The position numbers were made by a program, and so were the translations under genes. The notes beneath the pieces are model-generated. The model ran no database searches. It was not told where the DNA came from and saw only the letters and a list, made by a program, of their open reading frames with translations. From Paramecium tetraurelia (lineage: Eukaryota > Ciliophora > Oligohymenophorea > Peniculida > Parameciidae), in assembly GCF_000165425.1 (NCBI RefSeq), contig NW_001798959.1, positions 140,033 to 204,032 of the forward strand: 64,000 nt of DNA. The letters are read 5' to 3'. This document shows, one piece after another, positions 36,282 through 49,303 of the stretch. Within the stretch, counting starts at the first letter, position 1; each line of letters opens with the position of its first letter.

Positions 36282-37728
36282 ATGTAATATGAAAATGATC
36301 CTATTGATAGAGACACCTTAAGAAGAGATCAGTAACTAAATAGTTTTTTGTCTAAAATCCGTGAGCAAGTCATGAAAGGTTATGTGGTAGAAGTTAAAAC
36401 AAGAGCCAACACTTAACATTAAGTAAAAATATTGATCAAATTAGTTAGAAAATAACTCAAAGTAAAGTTCTGGGCTTTCATCTAGGAGCAATTCTTTGAT
36501 TAAAGAGTACAGATTAAATTAAAATGAGATTATAAAGGATCTAGACGAAATTATAATATAATCTGAACGTGATAACTAATAAACTATTCGATTAACCAAC
36601 TCATATTGTTAATCTCCTCCGAAGGTTAAGTGGGAAATTATGAAACCCATTGTTTTGGATGATCATTTGTAATCTGAGCAAACATTTCAATCCGTCCCAA
36701 GTAAATTAGATATAAACAGTCCTCTTTATTAAATTAATAAATAATTAGAAGAGATTGAGACTAATTAGGAAACTGGAAATTGCGTTGAGTTTATTAAAAT
36801 ACTAAAGCAAATATCTCTTGACTTAAGAGAACATATGAAAACAAGCGGAGATTCTAAAAATTAATAAATTGTTAACGGAATCCAAATGGTCAGAACGTTA
36901 TGCTTACTAACAAAATTTTATAAGTAAATAGCTGATTTCCAGCATGCAATCAGGTCACTTAAAAAAATAAAGAAGTTTTTTTTAATTACTGATCCCAATT
37001 TAGTAGGAAAAATATAGATTGAATTGGGAAAATTATACTTTCTCAATCAATCATACGATATTTCTTAGAAAACTTTTTATGAGGCTCTCTTGCATTATGA
37101 AAAGTTGTAATGGAAATCAGAAATATCATCCATTTTATTATGGATGGCTAAAATAAATTCCATAACAAGTATATAAATGAACTTATGGTAGAAAACTTTG
37201 AATCTGCTAAAAAATTGGTTTATGGAGCCATCTCAATTTTAAAAGAGTATCTTCAAGATGATGATGAATAAATTGCTGAAGCGTACATTATTTTAGGGGA
37301 ATGCAGTTACTTAGCCAAAAATTAAGAACAAGCATTGGAATTTCTAAAGAAAGCAATTTAGATGAAGTTTAAAAAGTATAACACCTACAATCACATACGA
37401 TTTGTAGAGGCTTACAATTTGGTTGGTTTGACATATGGGTTGGTTCCTGACATTTAATAATCTCTTAAATACTTCATATAGGCTTTATAATGTTTTTAGT
37501 ACTACATTTTTTAAACCTAGATATAACTGTGTTTAGAGAGCTTAAATTCTTAATAACATAGCTGTGATTTATCAATCTTAAGGTGATATAGAAAAAGCTT
37601 AAAAATGCCATATCAAAGCAAAAGAAATCTATACTACTTATTTACCAAACAAAAAACATCATTAAATGGAGAGATTACTCTTAAATCAAACAAGTCTATC
37701 TCGTTTTTAGGGTAATAGTTAATAATGA
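36282..37728 (+). CDS. TPR-repeat protein
   Basis: Three introns (22, 23 and 22 nt) give exactly 459 aa. After an acidic, Q/N-rich N-terminus, residues about 190-440 form tetratricopeptide repeats: IQIELGKLYFLNQSYDISQK, then AEAYIILGECSYLAKNQEQA, EAYNLVGLTYGLV and LNNIAVIYQSQGDIEKAQKC. The A-Y-L-G-Y-A spacing is typical TPR. Such proteins are scaffolds; no partner domain is present to narrow the role. It lies 82 bp downstream of the PH/kinase gene on the same strand and converges on the actin gene. Confidence 0.88.
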
Positions 37729-37807
37729 ATTTAATATATCTTTTATTTTATGTGAATTTCAAAACCTTTAATAAGCATTCTAAACTATCTTAAATGAAAT
37801 AATAAAA

Positions 37808-39064
<1,257 letters not shown>

Positions 39065-39126
39065 TTTAATTAATAATATTTATAGATGTGGGTAATGGGG
39101 ATTTGTTTATATAATTAAATTTAAAT

Positions 39127-40591
39127 ATGAAGCTGAAGAGGTTTCTCTTGAGATACTACCCTCCTGGCATCATTCTAGAGTACATTCGCAGTAATGGAGA
39201 ATAGGAGACAAAGTCTATTGATTTGTTAAATCTAAGCAATGAGTAATGTTTGCATTTTATCAATAGTACGGATGTGGATCAGTTGGTCGATGAAATTGTG
39301 ATGGAGGAACCAATCATTTCAGAAAACAGAAAGCCTCAACTAGCAGCATTGATTCGCAGTATCAACCTATTTTATTTAGAACTTATCGAAAAGATCGAAT
39401 CAAAAAAGGAACAATCATTCGAGTTATTCAAGACCCTCAAGGGTCATATGTTGCCTCTAACAAATTGTGCATTCAATAAGAACGGGGACAAGTATTGATT
39501 CCACTATGTAGATTCATCACAGGTAGTTATGATAGAACTTGTAAAGTATGGGACACTTTCACAGGAGAATAATTAGTCTCCTTGGAAGGTCACAAGAATG
39601 TTGTTTATTGCATTGCATTCAACAATCCGTTTGGGTATTCTTAAATCAATATTCCCAAAGAGATCGCGTTGTCACAGGCTCTTTTGATAAAACTGCGAAA
39701 ATATGGGATGCCAATTCAGGAAAGTGCCTTCAAACACTTGTGGGTCATCAATATGAAATAGTTTGCATATCCTTTGATCCTCATTCCTTACTTGTGGCAA
39801 CAGGATCAATGGATAAAACTGCGAGATTATGGGATGTTGAGACAGGAAAATAAATTGCCAGATTGGATGGACACGAGGGTGAAATTGTCAGTTTACATTT
39901 CAATTCTGATGGTGATAAATTACTCACAGGTTCATTTGATAAAACTGCAATGGTAAACTTGTTCTTTACAACATAGATATGGGATGTGAGATCTGGGGAA
40001 TGTATCCACATTTTAGACGAACATACAGGAGAGATTTCTAGCACTTAGTTTGAATTCACAGGGGATTATTGTGGTACTGGCTCCATAGATAAGTAATTAA
40101 ACTATTAGACTTATAGAACTTGCAAAATTTGGGATATTAAAACTGGAAAATGCATAGAAACTCTCAGGGGACATTAAGATGAAGTTCAAGATATCTGCTT
40201 CAATTCTACAGGTTTCTTTTTTCATCTATTATCTCCAAGGAACTAGATTAGTCACAGTCTCAGCTGATGCAACAGGAAGACTTTATAATGTCCATACTGG
40301 AGAGTGCATAGCCCAACTCTTAGGACACAAAGGAGAAATCTCTAAAGTTGCTTTTAATCCATCAGGAAATAAAATTATTACAGCTAGTGCTGACAATACA
40401 GCAAGAATATTGTAAATATCGCTCCTATCTATTTAAGTTCAGAAACGGGTGAATGTCTGTAAGTATTGGAAGGTCATACTGATGAAATATTTAGTTGTGC
40501 ATTCAATTATGAAGGAGATATAATTATCACAGGATCTAAAGATAATACATGCAAAATTTGGAAAGAAGCTAATCTTTAGGTTAAAAAATGA
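39127..40591 (+). CDS. DAW1: Dynein assembly factor with WD repeats (DAW1/ODA16-like)
   Basis: Six introns (20-28 nt) give exactly 438 aa. The N-terminus [20 protein letters not shown] and [10 protein letters not shown] closely match DAW1/ODA16, the IFT adaptor that carries outer-arm dynein into cilia. About eight WD40 repeats follow, many ending in WD ([44 protein letters not shown]), with GHxxE/V openings. The last repeat has [12 protein letters not shown]. Two introns end in AAG rather than TAG, and one starts GTTT. Its presence supports motile cilia with outer-arm dyneins. Start ATG 39127, TGA 40589-40591. Confidence 0.95.
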
Positions 40592-41052
40592 CTGTTTCCA
40601 TTTATATCTATATATATATTCATTAAACCCTCTATGAATGCGATGGAATTATTTATCTATCGCATTTATCCTTATTTCGTTTATTCAACAACAATTGATT
40701 CCTTTTTTCAAAGATTCTGCTATTTTATAATAGAAGATCAGATATTAAATAGTTGTTATTTCAAACGTATTTATAAATAGTATCATCATATTGAAATATT
40801 TGATGATGAAACAACTATTATCTAGAAAAATACTCTTTGCCTTAATGATTTTTCATTTATAAAATATTGAAATAAAAAAAAACAGAATTTCATAAAAGAC
40901 AAAAATATCGTACAGATTTTTATTTTCACAAAATTTAGTTAATTTATGTAAACGCAACATATATTCTTCAGAAAAGAATGTATATCTAATTCTACAGGTT
41001 TTCAACATAATTTAAATATAAAAATTGAAGTTTATAATTAATTAAATTACAA
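40592..41052. other. AT-rich spacer
   Basis: 460 bp with no supported gene. A 79-codon frame (40635-40874) exists, but its composition (F, I, Y rich) is what AT-rich DNA yields by chance. Probably the 3' flank of DAW1 and promoter of the 7TM-pseudokinase gene. Confidence 0.4.
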
Positions 41053-42978
41053 ATGGACGACACTATAAAAGAGTCAGCTTATTTACTCAGCATTGCATAT
41101 TTACTATTGGGTTTAATATTTATTTTGTTGGCCCTTTATAGTATACCTTGTCTTTGGAAGGCTTGGAAATGTAAGCAATTCTTTCCAAAAATTTTTTATC
41201 TGTTCATATTAGCTATTTGTTGTGACTAAGCAACGTACTAGGTGCTCTATTTATATGAAGTATTTAGAACTTATTTCAAAGGTCATTACAGCCATAAAGC
41301 AAGAAAAAGATGAGAACTCATAAACAGAATCATTCCGTATAATTTTCTTTCAAACAATCTATGTTCCAGATGCCATCTTCTTTGTTATCTATTTTTCACT
41401 ATTTTGGCAGTTCTTGATAATGATGCACCATGGTAGAATTAAAACTGGAAGCATTTTAGTTGGTATAACACATGTCAAATAAATCAGGTAAAAGGAACTG
41501 GAATCCGTAGTAGGCCAATTCAAAAGTTCGTATAATATTATACCTGTATATAATTGGTTAAGCTACTGTAATTTGGTTATTCATGGCCTAAGGACTATCA
41601 CCTAAAGCAATAATGATATGTGATATAGCTGTTAATGCTTCTGTGCCAATTATTGTAATAATTATGGTTCTGTACCTAAATATTAAATTTTCTGGCTCGC
41701 CTTTTGTGTCAAACAGATATGAGAAAAGTAACAACAAAATACAATAACTATTATGGATTTGGATTTTATTAAGAATTCCTTAATTGGCTGTTAATGTAGT
41801 AATAGTTGTTTATAATGATGAGTTGATAGCTTTAATGGGTGGGAAATTGAAGGTAACTTTTATTGAATAGTTATTTTTGATTTTGTTTATAGTTGGGGAT
41901 ATTATAATTGTGTAAATCATACCAGTGATGATGGCAATGTCTAATAGTTTTGTGAGTGCATTATTACTAGATCACAATAGAATGAATTAGCTTTTTAGTG
42001 TGGAAACCTTTTCAGGTGAAATGAATGTATAGGAATAAACACAGCGTTAAGCTCCTCTTAAAAACAACCTTCGAGATGATTCTTTATTTAAAGACTTAAA
42101 ATTAAAAGATTTAGAAATTAATGATAGACAGTTCTTTAGGAAATACAACGGATTTGGGGAAATTAAAGTTGCTACTATAAAAAGAGACGCTAAGAAATAT
42201 GCAGTCAGAATTATTTAATTTAAAGAATTAAGTTCTTTTTTAATAGATGAGACTAAATAGGAAATTGAATAGATCAATAATATTAAAAAGGGATATAAGA
42301 TTCTTTGGTTTGATTTTAATGAATCAAGCATGTATCTATTGTCAAAATTTTACCCTAATTCAAATTTAAATAACTTTATTCATAAGAACACTGGTACCGA
42401 TAATTAGCAAATCAAAGATATAACAAGTAGTTATACAAACAAATAATTGCTGATTCGAGTCAATATTGCTTCTGATCTCATTAAAGCTATATAGAATTTG
42501 CATGATTAAAATGTTGTTCATGGACATCTAAACTCAAGTAATGTGTTGTTTAACGATAAATTCAAACTTAAAATTGTGGATTATGGGCTAAGAGCAATAA
42601 AAAAATATGCTAGTTTAGTTAATGGATATGCTAATAAGAATGGATTTATAGCACCTGAATGTTTGAGCGATAAGGGTAGTGTAGTTTCTCACTCAGCCAT
42701 TAAAGAATCCGATATTTATTCATTCGGAATGATTCTCTATCAATTATTTACTGAAACTATACCTTTCTATGTATATATTTCATCTAAATTAGAATATGCC
42801 ATAAAAAGAAATAATTCAACTTGTTTAAGAATAATAATCAAGACCCAAAATTCCAGCATCCCTTAACTCAAATATTGCAACTTTAATTAGATGTTGCTGG
42901 TAATAAGACCCTGTTAAAAGACCTAATTACAATTAGATTCTATCAACTTTGAAACAAATATCAGATAGTTTAGAATGA
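41053..42978 (+). CDS. Seven-TM protein fused to a pseudokinase domain
   Basis: Three introns (22, 25 and 22 nt) give exactly 618 aa. Residues 1-320 contain seven hydrophobic helices, e.g. IAYLLLGLIFILLALYSIP, IFYLFILAICCDQATYQVL, AIFFVIYFSLFWQFLIMM, LYLYIIGQATVIWLFM and LFLILFIVGDIIIVQIIPVM; the plan recalls TOM1/THH1-like or other serpentine receptors. Residues about 340-618 form a kinase fold: KYAVRIIQ, VVHGHLNSSN, KIVDYGL, FIAPECL, SDIYSFGMILYQL and RCCWQQDPVKRPN. The VAIK lysine is Arg, HRD is HGH and DFG is DYG, so phosphotransfer is unlikely. It resembles receptor guanylyl cyclase kinase-homology or TKL modules, but no cyclase follows. Membrane signalling is inferred. Confidence 0.9.
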
Positions 42979-43146
42979 TAAGCTTGTTTTTTATTATTAT
43001 TTTAATTATAAATTTTGTGATACATTAATTAAAATATCAATTAAATAAGAATACAGAAAATTCTGCAAAATCATATATTCACTCCTTTCTATAAGATATT
43101 TATCATTTTAAATTAAATATCAAACCTAAACATTAACATAATTAAA

Positions 43147-44522
43147 ATGAAATTTCTTTCTGAGTTTGCGTTATTAAATTTGGGAAACTTAATCTGTACT
43201 CTTGGATTGTCATTGATCGCTCCATTTTATCCTACTTATGCTCTGAAGTTCGATGTCAAAGGATCTTTATTGGGACTTATTTTTGGAATTAATCCAATCG
43301 GAGGAATGTTGTCTTCATTAATAGTTGGAAAAATCTTAAATAATGTAACCAATTTATACTTATATAAAGAAAAACCAAACCACTCTTTTATCATTAGGAA
43401 TGCTTATTTAATCGATTGGATTATTTTGCTTCCCACTTTTAACACTCACTAACGATAGAACAATGTTTATTACAATCTCATTATTAGGAAGATTTATTAG
43501 TGGATTTGTAAATTATCATCATTATATCGTAGGGAGCTTCAGCATTTTTGACTCCACTTTATGCAGCCATTCCATAGAAATATCCAGAATCAGTTGATTA
43601 AAAAATGGCGATTGCAGAATTCTTTTCCTCTTTTGGATATCTATGTGGACCAGTAATAGGGTCTCTTTTATACACTCTTGGAGGTTTCTCATTTCCATTT
43701 ATACTTTTTGCATCTTGCTCTGTGATCATAGCCATAATTTTAAAATTAAACATCAATAATAATGCATAAAAAACAATTGTTGAAAATTCTGAACCTATAA
43801 TAAACCCTGAATACGATATAAATTATTAATCAGAATCAATACTTCAAAATGAATAATTGGAATCTTCAATTGGCTATACATAGCTAATTAAATTATTTCC
43901 AGTTGTTTCCTCATTACTGGTAATGTTGGCGGTATGCATGACTTTTACATTTTTTTCACCAATATCATCACTTTACTTTGAAGAACAATTTGGTGTGCCA
44001 CCAGAAAATGTAGGCTATTACATGGCAGCAGCACCATTGGCATATAGCATTGGAGCTATAATAATCTCAAAAATTACATTTAATAAATAGAGAGCTATAC
44101 TATCTGGAATGGTTTTAGTAACAATTGCTTAGTTTTTTATGGGTCCCGATCCATTAATGAATATTGATCCATAAATTTACATCACTGTTAGTGCATAATT
44201 TATTTTTGGATTATTTTCAGCCGCTCCTTATATTTTGATTCTCCCTTATATTACCCAAAATTTGGAAAAAAAATTTAAGAAGTCAGATCATGAAAAATGT
44301 ATATCATTAGCATCGGGCTTATTTAATGCAGTAATTTCAGCAGGAGAGTGCTTAGGCCCAATATTCTCAGGTACGCTTTCTGAATTCTTTTCCTATCAAA
44401 GAGCATGCAGTTTTTTGGGTTTATATTTAGTTGCCACAACTTTATTTTTCTTCCCAAATTTATTTTTGTCAAAGAAAAAATCTAAGAAAAGCTAAGTTAA
44501 AGCTTATGAAGAATATTTGTGA
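43147..44522 (+). CDS. Major facilitator superfamily transporter, copy 1
   Basis: Two 25-nt introns give exactly 441 aa. It begins MKFLSEFALLNLGNLICTLG, then LIAPFYPTYA, and the loop GSLLGLIFGINPIGGMLSSL. About twelve hydrophobic helices are present, with a central hydrophilic loop near residues 205-255. The family resembles vesicular/SLC18B1-like MFS members (IAPFYP plus a P-IGGM helix). FGYLCGPVIGSLLY sits in helix 5 and FMGPDPLM in the C-half loop. Its substrate cannot be read from sequence. Introns fall after KILNN and after RFISGF, exactly as in the second copy 2.1 kb downstream. Confidence 0.9.
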
Positions 44523-44624
44523 TTCAAGTTCATTTGTTTATGACTTCTGTATTAATAATCAATTAGTTTTATTATAATTTATGAATATTTTTAATATTTT
44601 TTTTAATTCTAATAGAATTAATAG

Positions 44625-46367
44625 ATGCAAATAGTTATTAATAGGATGGAATATAGAAATGTGTAATTAATTTAAAACGGATAAGAAGGAAATCTGTATT
44701 TGGCTAAATAAAAAAATCAAGAAGTTGTTATAAAACACTTATCTCTAAAGGAAAAAGAAATAAAAATTTTAGAAAAATTGATGTCTAATCCACCAAGCAA
44801 TTTTGTAAAAATAATAGACTTTGATAGAGAATCCTACATTGTAATGGAAAAGGGCGATGGCACTTTAAAATAATATTTAGAGAGAGAATAATTTAAATAA
44901 TTAAGCATTCTATAGAAAATTAAATTATTTGAATAAATTGCAAATGGAATTTTGGAACTTCATTCTAGATATCTAATTCATCGTGATTTAAAACCTGATA
45001 ACATAATATTTTTATAACAACAAGATCAAACAATTTTAAAGCTTATTGATACTGGTTAGATGGATTAATTAAGTGATAAAGTTTTATTCTTATCAGAATT
45101 TGCTGGAACTGAAAATTATAGAGCTCCAGAATTTTTCTAAGAAAGAATACAATACAATAATAAAATCGATATTTGGGCTCTTGGTCTCATATTTTATGAA
45201 ATGATTACAGGATAAAGTTTAATTTAAAAAAAGAAACAAATTAAAGATTCACAATATATTAAATCGAAAATTGAATCAATTAATATGTTTAAAGAAAATA
45301 TTCAAGAATTGCTTTATAATATGCTTGAGTAATCTTATTTTTAGAGATGGTCTGCTCAATCACTTATGAAGGAGCTTTAGAGGGTTATTGAAATTATGGA
45401 ATTGAAAGAAGGATTATAAAAATCAAGAGAACAATGTCAGATTCTTTAAACTAATTGCATGTCTTTATCCAATACTAATCTAACTTTGTAAAATTAAATA
45501 TCAAGTTCAACTCAGAAAATAGAGTTTTTAGATTTAAAATTATAGTAATAAATTGAGTAATCTAATAATTAAGCTGCAACAATAGAAAAGTATCAAACTC
45601 AAATTTAAATTGCATAGGAAATGAATTCTAATTTTTAGCTTAAAATTAAGTAATTAGAAAAGTAAAATGCATAATTAATTATTGAATCAGAAAAACATAA
45701 ATCTGATCTAATAAAACAATTAGAAGAAAAAAAGATGAATTTGCAATAATATATAGATAAAGAGAACATGAAAAATTAATAATAGATTGAGTAATCGGTC
45801 CAATGCAATCTAATCCCTTTTAAACATAAAAAATTGGTTCTGTTTGGATTTCCAGGAGCTGGTAAGACATGGGTTTTTAATAAAATATAAGGATAAAGCT
45901 AAAGGAATTAAAATGAAAGTACTACAAACTTTTTTGAATATTTTCTTAATGAATAAAATGTTACAATAGTTGATTCACCTGTTTTTTTAGATTAATCAAA
46001 CTATGATGAAAGGGAAGAGACTTATAACAATTATGATTCTTATTTTTAAAAAAATTCAATTGATGACATTGTCTTGGTCGTTTAATATGAAAGAATTGAT
46101 TTGATGAAACAATATCTAAATCGCTGTCTAAAAATTTTCAAAGAAATTTCAGCCATAATTGTCACCAGGTTCGTTGATACCTAGGTTATATCTTAGAACG
46201 AAGAAGAACAGGTTAGGGATAAATTTAAATTTTGTAATTCGTCCATCTATTTTACAAATAAAAATGCTAGCTAAACAGATTTATTAGATATCTTTTTTAA
46301 AATAAATTTTAACCAAATATCACCTTAAAAAAATTATTAAGACATTTTTTAGAAATATATCAAATGA
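44625..46367 (+). CDS. Protein kinase / coiled coil / P-loop GTPase fusion
   Basis: One uninterrupted exon of 580 aa. Residues 10-265 are a protein kinase: QNGQEGNLYLAKQ as the glycine loop, VVIKHLS lysine, LIHRDLKPDNIIF, LIDTGQM in place of DFG, GTENYRAPEFF and DIWALGLIFYEM. Residues about 270-400 are a Q-rich coiled coil. From residue 405 a P-loop domain starts KLVLFGFPGAGKTWVF (Walker A GxxxxGKT), with TIVDSPVFL as the switch-type DxxG equivalent and IDDIVLVVQYE plus IIVTRFVDTQ. This resembles AIG1/GIMAP-type GTPases. Kinase activity is plausible (K, HRD and the D of DTG kept). The combination suggests a nucleotide-switched kinase. It lies between two MFS genes. Confidence 0.9.
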
Positions 46368-46635
46368 TAATAAAATACATAATAATATTATAAGTTAAAT
46401 ATAACAAACAAATATTACTAACCTTGAATTAAATTAATATATTACTCAGTTTTTAATTAATTTCAACTTCAAAATGATTATAGATGTAATAATGGGATTT
46501 CATTAACATTCATTTAATGAAGAAATAAGAAATTTAGATCTGAAACTGTTTTCAATCCTTTAATTTTATAATGAATTTTTATACGATTAAAAAACGAACT
46601 TTAATTTTATTTCATTAAATACAAAAACAATTGTC

Positions 46636-47949
46636 ATGAAAACAGAATTAGAATTTGCGTTGTTGAATGCTGGTAATTTGTTTTGTTGTCTTGGCTTTTC
46701 AATTATCGCCCCATTTTACCCAGCATACGCAAAAGAATTCGAAGTCTCTAATTCAATTTTAGGACTGATATTTGGGATGAATCCTATCGGAGGTATGATG
46801 GCCTCATTGATAATTGGTAAACTATTAAATAATGTAAATTATTCAGTCATTGTTAGAGTAACCAAAAGACGTTTCTATACTTGGGTCTTATCATTCAAGC
46901 AGTAGGATAATTTCAATTTCCCCTTCTCTCTTTTGTACATTAGTATGAATACTTTTTAACACTCTCATTTATAGGAAGATTTTTGAGTGGCTTTGTAAAT
47001 ATTTAAAATATACTAGGGAGGTTGTACATTCTTAACTCCATTTTACGCCTGCATACCTTAAAAATTTCCAGAGACGGCAGCTCAGAAAATGGCTATAATT
47101 GAATTTTTCTCTTCATTTGGCTATTTAGCAGGAGCAGTCGCTGGCTCAATTCTGTATGAAATAGAAGGATTTTATTTTCCGTTTTTAATATTCGGTTCTG
47201 CCTCCATTTTGATTGCATTAATAATTAAATTCGGTTTTTAAGAAAATGATTAGATACTTACTGAAAAATAATAATAAATTTAAAAAGAAAATTAGATTGG
47301 ATACTTTACAATTCTAAAAGATTTTTAAGTATTGGCATAATTTAATGTAATTTTTTCAATGTGCCTTGCATATTCATATTTTCAACCAATATTTGCAATA
47401 TTCTTTGAAGATCAATTTGATGTACCACCAGTTGACTCAGGATACTATATGTCACTAGCTCCATTCTCTTATTGTCTTGGAGCTATCCTAATCTCAAGAA
47501 TTAAGATTCATAAATAAATAACAATTTTAATTGGCATAGGTGTAGTTGCCATTTCAGAATTTTTGATGGGACCAGACCCTCTATTAGGAATTAGGCCATA
47601 ATTACATTTGACCATGATAGCCTACTTAATATTTGGATTCTTCATTGCCTTACCATATGTGCTAACACTTCCATCCATAAATGAATCCTTGGAACTACGC
47701 TTTGAGAAAAAAGACCATGAGAAATGTATCTGCTTAGCATCTGGATTATTCAATTCAATTCTATCAATAGGCGAATTTTTGGGACCCTTTCTTTCTGGAT
47801 TGATTTCAGAGCACTTGGAATTTCCAAGATCTTGCAGTATTCTAGGAATATATTTAATAATGAGCACTGTATTATACATTCCAAATGTATTCCAAAATAA
47901 ATTTAAGGCTTAGAGAGTAAAAGTATAGAATTTTGATGAATAATTATGA
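46636..47949 (+). CDS. Major facilitator superfamily transporter, copy 2
   Basis: Two introns (23 and 22 nt) give exactly 422 aa. It is clearly a paralogue of the copy at 43.1 kb: ELEFALLNAGNLFCCLGFS, IIAPFYPAYAKEF and LGLIFGMNPIGGMMASLIIG near the start, FGYLAGAVAGSILY in helix 5, FLMGPDPLLG and ASGLFNSILSIGEFLGPF in the C-half. The central loop is shorter. Both introns occupy the same positions as in copy 1. Twelve membrane helices are expected. The substrate is unknown. Confidence 0.9.
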
Positions 47950-48069
47950 AATATTTATATTATATTGGTTGTGTAAGGTAATTCAAATACTAAGCTAATA
48001 AACATCTCCATTTGTTCATAATAAATTAAAGATAAAGTAATTATTATTGTATACACAAATTAATAAATA

Positions 48070-48603
48070 ATGAATAAGGGTTGGGAGGTTGATGAAGATT
48101 AATCTTTAGATCACTTTCTATCTCTTACTGAGTGTTTAGTTATTAAGAATTAGGTGGTTGAAAAACCTACTGTCTCAGCAAAGATTTCTCCCAAATAGAA
48201 AATGCGATTTAGAACAGCGTCGATGCCAAAAGTTGAAGAGTTCGTTGAACCAAAGAAGGAAATAGCGTAGCAAATATAGGATATCTAAATAAAACAATAG
48301 CCAATCAAAACACAGTCAAGACAGTAGATCAAATAACCAAGGCCTTTGGATTCTCGAATCACTATAAGATCTACATTGTTTTAGAATCCAATAGAAAAAG
48401 AGCCCCCAATCAAGTTGGGCAGAACTTTATAACCAAAATTTTTCAATCCCTTATTAAGAGAGTAATAACATAAGCTTGGCCTATCTCGAAAACTTAAAAG
48501 CATGAACAACATCTTTAATGATGAACGTATAACCTACAAGCGTGATTTCAGTTATCTTAAATAATAGAGATCCAATATAGTATATGTAGCTCTCTCGAAA
48601 TGA
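48070..48603 (+). CDS. Hypothetical basic protein, 177 aa
   Basis: A single exon starting MNKGWEVDEDQSLDHFLSLT and ending IVYVALSK before TGA 48601-48603. The middle is rich in K, Q, P and S, with short basic patches (KMRFRTASMPKV, RPLDSRITIRSTLFQ) suggestive of phosphorylation sites. No helices, no known domain. Base composition is higher in GC than the flanks, as in other genes here, which supports it being coding. It lies 120 bp downstream of MFS copy 2. Confidence 0.72.
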
Positions 48604-49222
48604 TTAATAAATATATAATGTACAAGGTTTGATAATATTGACTCTAAGCTTATTTATTATAATTAAACTCCGTTGAGTATTTTAAAAGTAATACATGAAA
48701 GAATATTATATAAGTAAATTCAATAACTCTATTTTCTACTCCTCAAGCAATATCACAATTGTAATCGCTGTTGATTTATAATTATAAAATAATATAATAA
48801 ATTAAGTTCTATCGATTTTGCTTACATGAATTAAATTTAATCTTTTTCTATTTAAATAATAATTATTCAATTCAGAATAAAAAAGGAATAGAGAAATGGC
48901 AAAGGAACTAAGTCAATCTATTGTTTAGAGATACCCATTTTATTATATTTGCTTCTTAAGTGAATGGTTAATCTGAGCATATAATTAATATTAGAACTTA
49001 TTCATAAAATTCATGAGCAGGGGGATTTGTGTAGTATCTTTGTATTTCTGCTATAAAATGATAAAAAATCATGTTTAAGATAGATTGTAATTTAGTATAA
49101 GATTGGTTCAAAAATATAGTGAAGGATATTTAATTTGAGGAAATAAGATAGTTCTTTATCACGTGTTATAGTAAAAGAGTGAAAGATGAATTATTGTATA
49201 AATATACAAAAAATAAAAATTT
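48604..49222. other. AT-rich spacer with a doubtful small frame
   Basis: Mostly AT-rich. At 48896-49137 on + a short protein (MAKELSQSIVQRYPFYYICF, then HEQGDLCSIFVFLLQNDKK after a possible 35-nt intron) can be read, but there is no independent support. The last bases contain a T-rich tract on the - strand that fits a Pol III terminator for the tRNA. Confidence 0.3.
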
Positions 49223-49303
49223 CGTCAGCTACAGGATTTGAACCTGTGCGGGTGAACCCAGCGGATTTCGAGTCCGCCTCCTTAACCACTCGGACAAACT
49301 GAC
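49223..49303 (-). tRNA. tRNA-Ser (anticodon CGA)
   Basis: Reading the - strand from 49303, the acceptor arm GTCAGTT pairs with AGCTGAC (one T-G wobble), discriminator G at 49223. The D arm is CCGAGTGGTTAAGG, the anticodon stem GCGGA/TCCGC with loop CTCGAAA gives anticodon CGA, and the T arm is CAGGTTCAAATCCTG. Between them is a long variable arm (TGGGTTCACCC), the class II feature of tRNA-Ser. No intron. The A box (in the D arm) and B box GGTTCAAATCC are intact Pol III promoters. A T-run about 4 nt beyond the 3' end serves as terminator. It decodes UCG. Confidence 0.97.

Noticed and set aside
39781-40044. 87-codon - strand frame opposite DAW1
   Set aside because: Shadow of the WD40 repeats.
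40635-40874. 79-codon + strand frame after DAW1
   Set aside because: Chance frames of this size are frequent in AT-rich DNA with only TGA as stop; composition is not protein-like.
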